DNA of 64,000 bases from an uncultured Bacilli bacterium. Its GTDB lineage: Bacteria > Bacillota_I > Bacilli_A > RF39 > UBA660. The notes under the pieces were generated by a model. That model ran no database searches, was not told the origin of the DNA, and saw only the letters and a list, made by a program, of their open reading frames with translations. Shown piece after piece: positions 18,020 through 27,917 of the stretch (position 1 is the stretch's first letter; each line of letters opens with the position of its first letter). Location of the stretch: NCBI GenBank assembly GCA_934168245.1, contig CAKPMY010000001.1:124001-188000 (forward strand), read 5' to 3'. The position numbers were made by a program, and so were the translations under genes.

Positions 18020-18034
18020 AATGTAATTTTTTTT
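18001..18034. terminator. Bidirectional terminator
   Basis: An 11-base stem (AAATTACATTC with GAATGTAATTT) is followed by a T run. It includes the plus-strand gene's stop and can also end ricA on the minus strand. Confidence 0.85.
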
Positions 18035-18347
18035 ATCCATTTAAAACTTTATAAAAGTACTCATTAAGTTCATCTTTTACATAATTAATCATTTCATTTA
18101 CTTTTTCTAGATGCTGCATATAAATAACATATATTGGTATTTCATTAAGTCTCTCTTCAAGTAACTTTAACTCTTCAAGTACTTCTTCATCATTTTCTCT
18201 AACATACTTCTTCTGAAGTATTTTTATTTTCTCTACCAATTCACATATCTCTTTATTAGTACTCATCTTTTCTTTTAACTGTATACAACTCTTATAATCA
18301 TCACTATTAATAATAGTATTAATAACTTCTTCTAATGCCTTATTCAA
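18033..18347 (-). CDS. ricA: RicA/YmcA, YlbF-family regulator
   Basis: This 104-residue all-helical protein is in the YlbF/YmcA family. In Bacillus RicA joins RicF and RicT in a complex that binds Fe-S clusters, helps RNase Y process mRNAs, and is needed for sporulation and competence. Family assignment rests on the helix pattern, the length and above all on its place right after miaB, overlapping it by eight bases, as in Bacillus ymcB-ymcA. Confidence 0.85.
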   Translation of the reverse strand: MNKALEEVINTIINSDDYKSCIQLKEKMSTNKEICELVEKIKILQKKYVRENDEEVLEELKLLEERLNEIPIYVIYMQHLEKVNEMINYVKDELNEYFYKVLNG

Positions 18348-19755
18348 CTAATTCACCATCTAAACTCCAAGTCTTAGCCTGTGTAACTTTTACTTTAACT
18401 ATTTCTCCAACTTCAACTTCTCTCTTAGCCGTAAAATTAATTAATTTATTTGTATCCGTATACCCATAATACATATCTTTCTTCTCAGAGTTTCCTTCAA
18501 CTAGTACGGGTACTACTCTTTCTAATAATTTCTTATTATTTTCTAAGAAATACTTATTAACTACTTTATTTAATCGTTGTAGTCTTTCTTCTTTTTCTTC
18601 TTCACTTACTTCATCTTTTAATAAACAAGCAGGAGTACCTTCTCTTTTAGAAAAGATAAATGTAAAGGCATTATCATATTTACACTCTTCAGCCAAAGAC
18701 AAAGTCTCTAGAAAGTCTTCTTCAGTCTCTCCTGGAAAACCTACAATTATATCTGTCGATATTGCTACTCCTGGTACTGTATCTTTAATCTTCTTAAATA
18801 ACTCTAAGTAACTCTCTCTCGTATAACGTCTACCCATTAATTTTAAAATCTTACTAGAACCAGATTGTACAGGTAAATGTACACTAGGCATAATATTATC
18901 ATATTTACCAATAACTTCTACCATACTATCTGTAAAATCCCAAGGATGTGAAGTCATAAATCTAACTCGAGGTATATCTTTCTTTGCTATATCTTCAAGT
19001 AAATTACCTAAAGTATAATCATCATATAAATCTTTTCCATATGCATTAACATTTTGTCCAAGTAAAGTAATCTCTTTATATCCATCTTTAATAAGTTCAT
19101 CTACTTCACTTAATATATCTTCTTTAGCTCTACTTCTTTCTCTTCCTCTAGTATAAGGAACTATACAATAAGTACAAAACTTGTTACATCCATAAATAAT
19201 ATTAACATAAGCCTTATAATTATTTGTTCTAATTACTGGTAATCCTTCTACTAGATCTCCTTCTTTAGAAAATACTTCTATCTGTTGCTTATTCTCAGCT
19301 ATTGCTTTATCTATAATATTAGGTAACTGATACATATTATGTGTCCCAAATACAAAATTAACCCATTTATACTTATTAATAATCTCTTCAACAACACTAG
19401 CCTCTTGTGCCATACATCCACATAGTCCCACTATTAAATCCTTTTTCTGAGCCTTTAAATGTTTTAATCTTCCTAACATCCCAAAAGCCTTATTATGAGC
19501 ATTTTCTCTAATAGAACATGTATTTAAAAGTACTAAATCAGCCTTCTCATAATCATCTACTTTTCTAAATCCAAGTCCTGTAAGTAAAGCCTCTATATTC
19601 TCACTATCATGTTCATTCATTTGACATCCATAAGTCTTTAAATAAAATGTCTTTCCTTTATATTTATCTTTAATTCCACTATCAAAGTTAAACTCTACTC
19701 TCTTATAACTTTTATCTTCTCTACGTCTAGCATCTTTATAATTTGGTAAATGCAT
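18340..19755 (-). CDS. miaB: tRNA methylthiotransferase MiaB
   Basis: MiaB adds a methylthio group to i6A37 in tRNAs that read UNN codons. It has an N-terminal methylthiotransferase domain (YGCQMNEHDSE), a radical-SAM CxxxCxxC motif as CNKFCTYC, and a C-terminal TRAM domain. Two ATGs lie five codons apart (19770 and 19755). GGAAGTGA is well spaced only for 19755, which is used here (471 residues). The 3' end overlaps ricA. Confidence 0.95.
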   Translation of the reverse strand: MHLPNYKDARRREDKSYKRVEFNFDSGIKDKYKGKTFYLKTYGCQMNEHDSENIEALLTGLGFRKVDDYEKADLVLLNTCSIRENAHNKAFGMLGRLKHLKAQKKDLIVGLCGCMAQEASVVEEIINKYKWVNFVFGTHNMYQLPNIIDKAIAENKQQIEVFSKEGDLVEGLPVIRTNNYKAYVNIIYGCNKFCTYCIVPYTRGRERSRAKEDILSEVDELIKDGYKEITLLGQNVNAYGKDLYDDYTLGNLLEDIAKKDIPRVRFMTSHPWDFTDSMVEVIGKYDNIMPSVHLPVQSGSSKILKLMGRRYTRESYLELFKKIKDTVPGVAISTDIIVGFPGETEEDFLETLSLAEECKYDNAFTFIFSKREGTPACLLKDEVSEEEKEERLQRLNKVVNKYFLENNKKLLERVVPVLVEGNSEKKDMYYGYTDTNKLINFTAKREVEVGEIVKVKVTQAKTWSLDGELVE

Positions 19756-19835
19756 AAGTATCACTTCCATTCCTAAAATATAATAACTTATTAACTAAAA
19801 AAATGCAATAAATCAAAAAAATAAACTTTTTAGGT

Positions 19836-21416
19836 TTACTCTTTTGTATATTTCATAATTTTAACACCTGTATAGTCTATCTTTTTTCTTGCTTCTTTTA
19901 TCTTTTCATCTACTGCTTTTCCTTTAGCCTTCGCCACTGTTAAATAATCTATTGCTCTTCTATAATCTTCTTCTCCATTACCTCTTCTTAAATATGATGT
20001 TCCTATCTTTTGAAAAACTTCTGGTGTTGGACTCATAAGTTTAATACAAATTCTATTATAACATTCTATAGTCTTATCATACTCTTTTCTCTTAAATGCT
20101 TCATTTCCTTCTTCTTTTAATTGATGAAAATCTGGACTTTCTTCAAATATATCATGATATCTTAATACTAATTTCTCATCTATTTCTTCTACCATAATAT
20201 TTGGAAATTTTGAAACTATTCTTACAACTGCTCTCTTATCTTCATCATTCAACTTTTCTAATATTCTTAATCCTTTAGTATCTTTTATCTCTTCTATAAC
20301 ATCTCCAAGTAATGTATATTTATCAAAACTATTTCCACTACTAAATTCTACTGTAGCTTTATATAATATTCTCTTCATATCTAAAACATCTATACTAGTC
20401 CCAGTTAAACTCTTACTCTGTGATACTATATCTAAATATATTTTAGCCTCAGCAATATTTCCTAAACTAATAGCCTCATAAAACTTCTCTACATATGAAG
20501 TCATATCAACTAAAACTTCTCCCTGTTTTACTTCTATACATGATAACTTAGTAAATGCCTCACTAAAGTTATAATCTCCTTCATAAACTCCTATCGTTAT
20601 TAAATCATTTATAAATCTAATATATTGTGGACATTCTCTATTTCTTAAGTAATAACCTACTACTTTTTTTATCTCATTACCCTCTCCATTATTAAATACT
20701 TTAACTACGTCTGAAAAATCAACTCTTCTTTTTTCTACTTCTCTATTTATTTCTCTTAATAATACATATATTAAATTTGTCTCTGATCTTTTTCCCATCT
20801 TTTTAAAAGCCATTTCATAATTTCTAAGTACTACATCATCTTCCATTCCTCTACTAGGCCCTAACATTACTCTAGGTAAAATCCCTTTACTTACAATATT
20901 ATTTACTTCTGCTCCTAATACTATAATTAATTTTTCAAATCTACATAACGGTCTATCTTTAGAAAACCCTTTATACATGGAAACTAACTCTTCATATTTT
21001 CCTCTCTCTATAAGATTTAAAGCATATTTATTAACTTCTGTTAATACTTCTGTTGCCCTACTTAATAGTTTTACCATTACTTCTCCTCTTATAGAATCAT
21101 CTTCTAAATACATATATGTCTTTTTAGCCTGTGAAAATTTATGTGCAAAAGCCTGATACTTAACTTTACCTTCTCCTATATTTTTATCACTACTCTTTGA
21201 AATATCTTTAAATCCCATATTATATATTCTATTTTTATATTCTTCTGGTACTTTAATAATTTGTGACATCATAAACAAGTAAAAGTTATTATCTTCTCTA
21301 TACTCACTATCTAAATCTAACTCTTGAAAATACTTAAATGCTTCTTGATAATTTTTATTTTTTATCTCGTTTAAAAATAATTCTAAGTATTCTTCTCTCT
21401 TCTTATCCTCTGCCAT
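19836..21416 (-). CDS. Unknown protein with C-terminal TPR-like repeats (family A)
   Basis: The 526-residue product is mostly helical and cytoplasmic. Near the end it has TPR-like helices: EGNEAFKRKEYDKTIECYNRI, then IGTSYLRRGNGEEDYRRAIDYL. The gene at 21470-23182 shares this end and the middle segment with DVTSYVEKFYEAISLGNIAEAKIYLDIVSQSK, so the two are old paralogues. This copy lacks the paralogue's N-terminal winged-helix-like part. Function is unknown. Confidence 0.7.
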   Translation of the reverse strand: MAEDKKREEYLELFLNEIKNKNYQEAFKYFQELDLDSEYREDNNFYLFMMSQIIKVPEEYKNRIYNMGFKDISKSSDKNIGEGKVKYQAFAHKFSQAKKTYMYLEDDSIRGEVMVKLLSRATEVLTEVNKYALNLIERGKYEELVSMYKGFSKDRPLCRFEKLIIVLGAEVNNIVSKGILPRVMLGPSRGMEDDVVLRNYEMAFKKMGKRSETNLIYVLLREINREVEKRRVDFSDVVKVFNNGEGNEIKKVVGYYLRNRECPQYIRFINDLITIGVYEGDYNFSEAFTKLSCIEVKQGEVLVDMTSYVEKFYEAISLGNIAEAKIYLDIVSQSKSLTGTSIDVLDMKRILYKATVEFSSGNSFDKYTLLGDVIEEIKDTKGLRILEKLNDEDKRAVVRIVSKFPNIMVEEIDEKLVLRYHDIFEESPDFHQLKEEGNEAFKRKEYDKTIECYNRICIKLMSPTPEVFQKIGTSYLRRGNGEEDYRRAIDYLTVAKAKGKAVDEKIKEARKKIDYTGVKIMKYTKE

Positions 21417-21456
21417 TCCCCTTCACCTCATTAGTGCCATATTATACTAGAAATGA

Positions 21457-21486
21457 CTAAAAAAAGCAACTAATTTTTCTGTTGCT
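21457..21486 (-). terminator. Terminator of the 21470-23182 gene
   Basis: AGCAAC and GTTGCT pair over a ten-base loop, followed by a T run on the minus strand. It overlaps the stop codon. Confidence 0.75.
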
Positions 21487-23182
21487 CTTTTACATAAACT
21501 TTTGTCTTATTACCTGTTATTTTCTTTGCTACTTCTGGAAGTTCTTCTACTTTTTCTCCCTTTTCTTTAGCAATCCACAAGTAATCATATGCTCTTCTAT
21601 AATCTTCTTCACTCTTAGCATTTCCTAAACATGCAAGTCCCATTTTCTTATATGTTGCTGGCCAAATAGTCATAACATTTGTACAAATAGTATCAAAACA
21701 CTCTTTTGCTTTTTGATAATTACCTACCTCTAGCGCTTCTCTACCTTCTCTATCAAGAATTCCATAATCGATATATTGAGAATCTGAATTCTTATATCTT
21801 AATACTACTCCATCCCCAACACTCTCTACGAGTATTGTTGAAGCACTCTCTACTACTTTCTTTCTAATTTTACTCTTTTCTATCTCATCAGCACCATAAA
21901 CTACTCTTAAACTTTTCTCACTCTTAACATCTTTAATAACTTCATCTATATACTCATCACTAATTGCAGTTTTTACGTCTCCTTCTCTTTCCTTCACTTT
22001 TAAATACTCCTCATACATCTTTGTAACATCTATCTCAGGTCCCTTAAATTTTTTAGAATGTGAAACTATATCTAAATAAACTCCTGCTTTAGCAATTTCT
22101 TTATTATAAAGAGCAATATAAAAGTCTTGTACATATTCTGTAACATCAAAAACAAATTCTCTCTTAGATATTTTACCTAAATCCTCAAGTGCCATTTTAT
22201 GTACTCTATCTTGTTCTAAATCTCCTAAATTAATTAAAGCCCTTATATATTCAAAATAATTAGAACATCCAATTCTCTTTAAATACAATTCTGTTTTTCT
22301 AATTATTTCATCACTACTATCATTACTAAATGATTCTACTATCTCATTAACAGTAATCTTACGTAACCCATCTTTTATCATAAGTTCTCTTAATAATTTA
22401 TATAAAGTACCATTCTTTCTTACTTTATCCATTGCTACAAGGTATCTTCTTAACTGAATTAAATCTGCTAAATTTCCTTCTCTACAAGGTCCTTCTTTCT
22501 CTGTTAAAAATCCTTTCTGGTTTATATCATGTACAAGCATTTTTGAAAGTTTTTCTTCATAAGATAACTTTCTATATGAAAATAACTGATCATAAAATTT
22601 ATCAAGTTCTTGATACTTCTTCGCATCTACTAATCTATCTATTCGATACTTTGTTTCCCAATATTTATCTTTACACATCCAAAGTAAATTAGCAAAAATC
22701 TCTCTTTCATCACCTTTACGTACAGCCCCATCCATTGATTCTAATGCTGCATAAAAATATAATTTTTGAATACTAGTCTTAAATTTTTGACATGCTGGAT
22801 ACCCATTATCAAAATTTCTTTCTGAAGTATATTTTGCTCTATTTTTATATTTTTTAGGTAAATCATATAAATAAGACATTAAAATCAATAAAGAAACACA
22901 ATCTATCTCATTATAATACTTACTATCCAATACTTTAAAGCACTCTAGCATTCCATCTAAATTCTTAGTCTTTACTCTTCTTAAAAACATATTTAGACAA
23001 ACACTCTTCTTTTCTAAATTAATTCCATATACTCCAGTCTCTATACGATTTAAAAAACCTTTCTTAACCAAAACACTTAAATCATATTTAGAAAAACCAT
23101 TCTCTAATAAAACTGCTGTCGTTATTCTTGTATTATCTGTAAAAAGTTCATATAATTTATCAAATTTACTAAAGTCTAACAT
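21470..23182 (-). CDS. Unknown protein with AbiEi-like N-terminus and TPR-like end (family A)
   Basis: The 570-residue protein begins with about 50 residues (ITTAVLLENGFSKYDLSVLVKKGFL, then a Gly-Val-Tyr-Gly turn) that resemble the winged helix of AbiEi-type antitoxins and related regulators. A long helical middle and a C-terminal TPR-like pair follow. It is a paralogue of the next gene downstream. A longer frame starts at 23230 but that ATG is inside the terminator of the upstream ankyrin gene, so 23182, behind GGTAGG, is used. No partner toxin is present, so a toxin-antitoxin role is not supported. Confidence 0.7.
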   Translation of the reverse strand: MLDFSKFDKLYELFTDNTRITTAVLLENGFSKYDLSVLVKKGFLNRIETGVYGINLEKKSVCLNMFLRRVKTKNLDGMLECFKVLDSKYYNEIDCVSLLILMSYLYDLPKKYKNRAKYTSERNFDNGYPACQKFKTSIQKLYFYAALESMDGAVRKGDEREIFANLLWMCKDKYWETKYRIDRLVDAKKYQELDKFYDQLFSYRKLSYEEKLSKMLVHDINQKGFLTEKEGPCREGNLADLIQLRRYLVAMDKVRKNGTLYKLLRELMIKDGLRKITVNEIVESFSNDSSDEIIRKTELYLKRIGCSNYFEYIRALINLGDLEQDRVHKMALEDLGKISKREFVFDVTEYVQDFYIALYNKEIAKAGVYLDIVSHSKKFKGPEIDVTKMYEEYLKVKEREGDVKTAISDEYIDEVIKDVKSEKSLRVVYGADEIEKSKIRKKVVESASTILVESVGDGVVLRYKNSDSQYIDYGILDREGREALEVGNYQKAKECFDTICTNVMTIWPATYKKMGLACLGNAKSEEDYRRAYDYLWIAKEKGEKVEELPEVAKKITGNKTKVYVKEQQKN

Positions 23183-23218
23183 AAACCTACCACCCAATTT
23201 TATTATATTAAATGAAAA

Positions 23219-23244
23219 AGAAAAAAGCAACTAAACTGTTGCTT
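23219..23244 (-). terminator. Terminator of the ankyrin gene
   Basis: AAGCAAC and GTTGCTT form a seven-base stem with a six-base loop and a T run on the minus strand. It overlaps the ankyrin stop codon and resembles the terminator at 21457-21486. Confidence 0.8.
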
Positions 23245-23923
23245 CTATTGTCGAATTAATAATTTTATCTAATGTTGAAAAACGATTTTTCTTTACTAAT
23301 TCATTCTTTATCTCATCCAAGCATTCTATAATCTTACTTATTACTTCTCTCATACTTGGAACTAAATCTTTCTTCTCTAAACTTTCTACTATAACTTCTA
23401 AATTATTAAGTTTAGAATATTTACCATAACAAACATTATTTACACATGCATTACATAATTTCTTAAATGAAGAAATATCTATATTAGTAAATCTCTTATC
23501 CTCTAATATTTTAAATGCTGTAAATGTATAGTTATTATTAACTGCTTTATCTAAAACAGTTTCTCCTTTATTATTCTTTATATTTGGAAGGTACTTTTTA
23601 TTTTTCATAAGTTGTTCCATTACTCTAACTGCTGCTACTGAGTTATCACAAGCCAAAATATGTCCAAATGTATCTCCATCATAATTTTGATGATTTACAT
23701 CCCAGTTTCTCTTCTTCATCATTCGAAGTACAAGTTCATACTGTCTTGCTTTTAATAATCTCATAACAATATTGTTATTGGCACCATCACAAATATTAGC
23801 ATCTACTTTATTTTTATCCATTAATGTCTCAATTACATCAAAGTAACCAAGTTTAATAAGATTAAAAATCAGCGACGGCTCTTCTAAACAAGCGCTTACT
23901 GCTTGTTGCTTGTCATAAAACAT
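23231..23923 (-). CDS. Ankyrin-repeat protein
   Basis: The 231-residue protein shows at least four ankyrin-type repeats with the usual helix-turn-helix pattern (DANICDGANNNIVMRLL, DVNHQNYDGDTFGHILA, NIKNNKGETVLDKAV). Such repeats mediate protein binding; no signal peptide or membrane helix is seen. A longer frame starts at 23995, but AGAGGTG sits seven bases before the ATG at 23923. It precedes the two family A genes on the same strand with a terminator between them. Confidence 0.85.
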   Translation of the reverse strand: MFYDKQQAVSACLEEPSLIFNLIKLGYFDVIETLMDKNKVDANICDGANNNIVMRLLKARQYELVLRMMKKRNWDVNHQNYDGDTFGHILACDNSVAAVRVMEQLMKNKKYLPNIKNNKGETVLDKAVNNNYTFTAFKILEDKRFTNIDISSFKKLCNACVNNVCYGKYSKLNNLEVIVESLEKKDLVPSMREVISKIIECLDEIKNELVKKNRFSTLDKIINSTIEATV

Positions 23924-24051
23924 TTCAAACACCTCTTTGTTCACGTGACAGTTACCTATTTTACCAGATTTATAGTGATTTGTCAAATTCATCAATCCTC
24001 TCTCTTACTTTAGTTATGAGAAAAAAGAGGCATTTTTATACCCATAAAAAG

Positions 24052-24073
24052 AAAAAAACGGCCAAGCCGTTTT
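24052..24073 (-). terminator. Terminator of the SPFH gene
   Basis: AAAACGGC and GCCGTTTT form an eight-base stem with a three-base loop, followed by further Ts on the minus strand. Confidence 0.88.
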
Positions 24074-24075
24074 TA

Positions 24076-25176
24076 TTAATTTAATTTATTTCCGCAATTT
24101 GTACAGAAATTACCACCTGTAGCAGGTGTACCACAGTTAGGACAGAATTTTCCTCCCGCAGCACCTTGCGCATTTTGATTCATAGCAGCACCTTGGTTAT
24201 TAAATGCATTAGTAGCAGCTCCACCAATCATTCCTCCTGATGCCATATTCATCATACCAATTCCTACAAATCCATTAGCAGCTCCACCTTCGTTATTAGC
24301 AGCATCTTTAACTGCTTGTGCATAAGCACCAGTAAGTGTACCTTGTTGCATGAAACTGTTAGATGATAATTCATAGTTATCAATTTTCTTATTAGATTCT
24401 TCATCTAATGTTACAGATTCAACTACGAATCCTACAATACTCATACCACGATCACGAATTGGTTGATCGAATACTTTCTCATCCATTGTTTTCTTAATTT
24501 CATCTGTACTACTTGGTAATTCCAAAACAGGAACTTTATGATTAGAGTTACCTAATTCATTTAATACGTTTTGGAATGCTCCAATAACTTCTGATCTCAT
24601 TTGTTCAACGATCTCATCTTTTCTATACTCTTCTGCTGTACCAGCAATTCTAGACATAAATATTGCTGGATCAGATATTCTAAATGTATATTTACCAAAA
24701 CATTTAACTTCTACTCTTAATGGACTAACACTATTAGTCATTTGATTAGGAATTGGATGAGACCAATCTTGGAATGGAACAGGAGCAGGAGTACCAAATT
24801 TATTATCCATTATTTCCTTTGCATTAATATAAAATATTGCTTGTTCCTTACTTGTTCCACCATTATATACAAAACGAGTCCACATTTCTTTAAATACAGC
24901 CCCAAATTGTCCTGCAAAGAATGATGGTGAAGTAGATTGATCAAATGTAAAGATACCAGGCTCTGCTGTAGCATCTAAAATTTGTCCACTTTGAAAAATA
25001 ACTGCTATTTGACCAGGAGATACTTGAATAGCACTATCCTTTGAAATAACACCATTAGGAGTAGAAACTCTCTTCATTAATATTTCTTGTCCTAAATCAT
25101 CGCACTTAATATAATCCTTCCATTGATCATGTAAAGTACTTCCAACTGCAGCCGCTGCTGCTCTAATTAAACCCAT
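24076..25176 (-). CDS. YdjI-like SPFH-domain protein with zinc ribbon
   Basis: The N-terminal 290 residues match the YdjI/virion-core SPFH group (opening GLIRAAAAAVGSTLHDQWKDY). A Gly/Ala/Asn-rich linker follows, then a C-terminal zinc ribbon with two CxxC pairs (CPNCG and CTNCG). In Bacillus YdjI helps the YdjGH membrane complex to anchor PspA under membrane stress. Here the same three gene types stand in the same order (zinc-ribbon membrane protein, TPM protein, SPFH protein), but PspA is not in the window. Confidence 0.88.
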   Translation of the reverse strand: MGLIRAAAAAVGSTLHDQWKDYIKCDDLGQEILMKRVSTPNGVISKDSAIQVSPGQIAVIFQSGQILDATAEPGIFTFDQSTSPSFFAGQFGAVFKEMWTRFVYNGGTSKEQAIFYINAKEIMDNKFGTPAPVPFQDWSHPIPNQMTNSVSPLRVEVKCFGKYTFRISDPAIFMSRIAGTAEEYRKDEIVEQMRSEVIGAFQNVLNELGNSNHKVPVLELPSSTDEIKKTMDEKVFDQPIRDRGMSIVGFVVESVTLDEESNKKIDNYELSSNSFMQQGTLTGAYAQAVKDAANNEGGAANGFVGIGMMNMASGGMIGGAATNAFNNQGAAMNQNAQGAAGGKFCPNCGTPATGGNFCTNCGNKLN

Positions 25177-25199
25177 ATAAACACTCCTCTTTTCTTATA

Positions 25200-26093
25200 T
25201 TAAAAACTTCTTCCGCCGCCGCCATGGCTAACTCCAGAACTACCTGAACTAGTATGACTACCTCCACCACCTGATGATGAATCATTTTGTACTCTTGCAG
25301 TCTTATGTACTGTAGTTCCTAAAAAAGTTTCTTTAATTAAATTAATTTGAAGACTATCCTTTACTAAGAATTGTCTTGATGATGTTGCTTTTCTAACCAT
25401 CTTATGATTATAAACAATAATACCAACTACTATAATAGTAGATATAACTGCAAATATTAAAATCCCCATCCAAGGTAAAACTCTAAGTTTATCAAGTCCT
25501 GTAAGTTTAGGACTTCCCCCAGATCCTGGTCCTAATTCTGCATAAGTACTAGCACTTTCTACAAAGGCTAAAGCAGCCTCATAATAATCACTAGACATAT
25601 ATTCAAATACATCATCTAAAATTGAATCAATACGTAAGTCTGAATAAACCTCAATTGCATATCCTGTCGTAACAATTTGAACATTTCTAACAGAAAAGTC
25701 AATTAAAAACAAAATACCATCATGTGTATCATTAGTACCAAACGTATTATAATCATAAAAGTCTTGTGCATAAGCCTTAGCACTACTCTTTGGATTGTCA
25801 TTTATCGTAACAATAACCATATCCATATTATATTTTTCTATGAATTCTGTTACTTTATCATATAAATCATTCTTCTCGTCTTCACTAAATGTATCAGCAA
25901 AGTCATAAACTTTTAAAGAACTATCAACTAAAGGTGTACTTAAAATATCATCTTTATTATCCTCAGTAACCTGAATATAACTAGGTACTCCTAAATTATC
26001 TTCAGTTCTAACTTCATAACTCTGTTCTGCAAAAACATTTAAACTAAAACAGCAAATTACCAATGTAATTATAAAAAATAAACTTTTTCTCAT
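25200..26093 (-). CDS. TPM-domain membrane protein (YdjH/YgcG-like)
   Basis: The 297-residue protein has a signal peptide (about 1-22), a TPM domain outside the membrane (about 60-185, with VYDFADTFSEDEKNDL and a GILFLID strand), one membrane helix (about 210-230) and a Gly/Ser/His-rich C-terminus inside the cell. This layout is typical of YgcG and of the PspA-anchoring YdjH. It starts 10 bases after the zinc-ribbon gene and precedes the SPFH gene. Confidence 0.87.
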   Translation of the reverse strand: MRKSLFFIITLVICCFSLNVFAEQSYEVRTEDNLGVPSYIQVTEDNKDDILSTPLVDSSLKVYDFADTFSEDEKNDLYDKVTEFIEKYNMDMVIVTINDNPKSSAKAYAQDFYDYNTFGTNDTHDGILFLIDFSVRNVQIVTTGYAIEVYSDLRIDSILDDVFEYMSSDYYEAALAFVESASTYAELGPGSGGSPKLTGLDKLRVLPWMGILIFAVISTIIVVGIIVYNHKMVRKATSSRQFLVKDSLQINLIKETFLGTTVHKTARVQNDSSSGGGGSHTSSGSSGVSHGGGGRSF

Positions 26094-26103
26094 AACTTCT
26101 CAC

Positions 26104-27159
26104 CTATGTCATAATAAATGTAACTACTATCGCAACAAGTAATAAAAGAACAAATACAATAATACTACACACAATTGTCTCCATAACACCCACTGGGAAG
26201 TTACCTATTATTTTACCTGTCTGTCCATTCATTGCAAACGTATACATTTTATCTTTATATTTTATATTAACCATCCATACCGGAAGCATAATATAATGAG
26301 ATCCTTTTTTGGTAATTTTAATATCGTTACTAGTTACTGTTTTTGTCTGATGTGGAATAGATTCCGCAACTAAACTAATACAAGTATTCATACTTCTATC
26401 AATCGCTCTTCCTAATCCATCTTCTTCTGCTACATCATATTTCTCTGCTAAAAAGCCTGATAAATATGCATGATTATACTCAGTAAGATCACTGTAATTA
26501 AATGGTTCCAAAGAATCCATCAAATCATCATCAAATCGTGATGAAGCATCTGCTAATACTTTATCGTATTCAAAATGACCCGACTTCAAAACTGAATAGT
26601 TGGAAATCTCTGTATAGTCATACCTTGAATCACTCCAACATCTTGTATCGCTAGCATGAAAAGATATATTACCATCAGCTAACAAATCATAAGCCCAAAA
26701 AGGTATATAAACACCTGTTATCTTTTGAATATTTTTCTCACTCTTAAAACTCTTAGGCGTTAAAATCTTATTCTTTGTCGATTTCTTAAAAGCCGTAATA
26801 GCATCTTCTTTAACATTTTTAAAAGGTATAATCAAATTAGGTATTACTCCCTCATCAATCTTATCTTTTAATATTGCTGTACTACCACAATAAACACAGA
26901 ATGTAGCCGTAACAGTCTCATCTGCCATTATCTCTGCTCCACAGTTCTCACAGCGATATACATCTAAATTTTCTCCCGTTTTTTTAGGAGCCTTTACTTC
27001 ATTTGCAGCCACTGTACTAGCATTATCATGTTTTTGCATTTCTTCTAACGTAAACTTACTACCACAATACCCACAATCCCACATTTGATTCTTCGGATTA
27101 AAAGTAATTTTCGCACCACAGGCTGGACACTTATTGTCCAAAACACCCAATTTTATCAC
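26104..27159 (-). CDS. Zinc-ribbon membrane protein (YdjG-like)
   Basis: Two N-terminal zinc ribbons (CPACG/CGYCG and CENCG/CVYCG) are followed by a long domain of about 200 residues and a C-terminal membrane helix (about 323-349). This is the YdjG layout. The start is a GTG at 27159; the ribosome site (GATGGGATG) is weak and a TTG three codons on is possible. It is central to the YdjGHI-like group. Confidence 0.82.
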   Translation of the reverse strand: MIKLGVLDNKCPACGAKITFNPKNQMWDCGYCGSKFTLEEMQKHDNASTVAANEVKAPKKTGENLDVYRCENCGAEIMADETVTATFCVYCGSTAILKDKIDEGVIPNLIIPFKNVKEDAITAFKKSTKNKILTPKSFKSEKNIQKITGVYIPFWAYDLLADGNISFHASDTRCWSDSRYDYTEISNYSVLKSGHFEYDKVLADASSRFDDDLMDSLEPFNYSDLTEYNHAYLSGFLAEKYDVAEEDGLGRAIDRSMNTCISLVAESIPHQTKTVTSNDIKITKKGSHYIMLPVWMVNIKYKDKMYTFAMNGQTGKIIGNFPVGVMETIVCSIIVFVLLLLVAIVVTFIMT

Positions 27160-27218
27160 ATCCCATCTTACACTTATAAATCAATTATAACATAACAATC
27201 TCAATCCTACTAATAAAA

Positions 27219-27917
27219 TTAGTAAAACTTAACACCATTACATGTCCAAACTCTCTTAACAAACTCAACGATTGAAGTCTTACAATAACTACAAACCTTA
27301 ACTCCAGTATTAGTAAGAGGAGAACCACAATTAGGGCAATTAAGACCCAAAAGTTTTAAAGAAGGTTCTACAATATTCTCATCTATTACATAAACAAAGT
27401 CAATCATAGCCCTATCTTGTATTCTTTTTGCCTCTTTTTTACCTTCACTATAATAGTATTCAAAACTACATCCAAAATGAATAGTTGCTACTCCTTTGTT
27501 ATTTTCATATTTTGAAACAACTACTTTATGTATATTTATCGAACTATACTTTGCATCTTTCTCTTTAGCATCGGCTATCTTACTTTCTACAATCTTCCTA
27601 ACACATGGTTCAACTAATTCACTGTCTTTCGCATTAATCGCTTTAAACATACTAAATATAGTATCTTTACACATACTCTTAAGTTCATTAATATTAATAC
27701 CTGGAAAATCTTTATTAATCTGGTCTAAATAAATACTATCCATACTAGATAAAGATTTAGGTTCAACGACTTCTTCTACTACATCTCTATCAATGACACT
27801 CTTAATATCTGGAGTATTAAAATACTTCATACTAAACTCTCTAATTCTCTTTCTTAATCCCAAAATACATCCTGTAACAAATGCTACAAAAATAAGTACT
27901 CCTATCAAAACTGCCAT
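27219..27917 (-). CDS. Membrane-anchored protein with Tim44-like domain and zinc ribbon
   Basis: An N-terminal membrane helix (about 3-20) is followed by a domain of about 140 residues whose start (CKDTIFSMFKAINAKDSELVEPCV) resembles the Tim44/NTF2-like fold, then a C-terminal zinc ribbon (CPNCG and CSYCK). It is the first gene of the YdjGHI-like group and has AGGATG before its ATG. Tim44-like zinc-ribbon proteins are often found near TPM and SPFH genes. The fold is a guess from pattern. Confidence 0.7.
   Translation of the reverse strand: MAVLIGVLIFVAFVTGCILGLRKRIREFSMKYFNTPDIKSVIDRDVVEEVVEPKSLSSMDSIYLDQINKDFPGININELKSMCKDTIFSMFKAINAKDSELVEPCVRKIVESKIADAKEKDAKYSSINIHKVVVSKYENNKGVATIHFGCSFEYYYSEGKKEAKRIQDRAMIDFVYVIDENIVEPSLKLLGLNCPNCGSPLTNTGVKVCSYCKTSIVEFVKRVWTCNGVKFY

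Noticed and set aside
21470..23182. AbiE-type toxin-antitoxin or abortive infection locus
   Set aside because: Only the N-terminal helix-turn-helix resembles AbiEi, and there is no AbiEii-like nucleotidyltransferase nearby.
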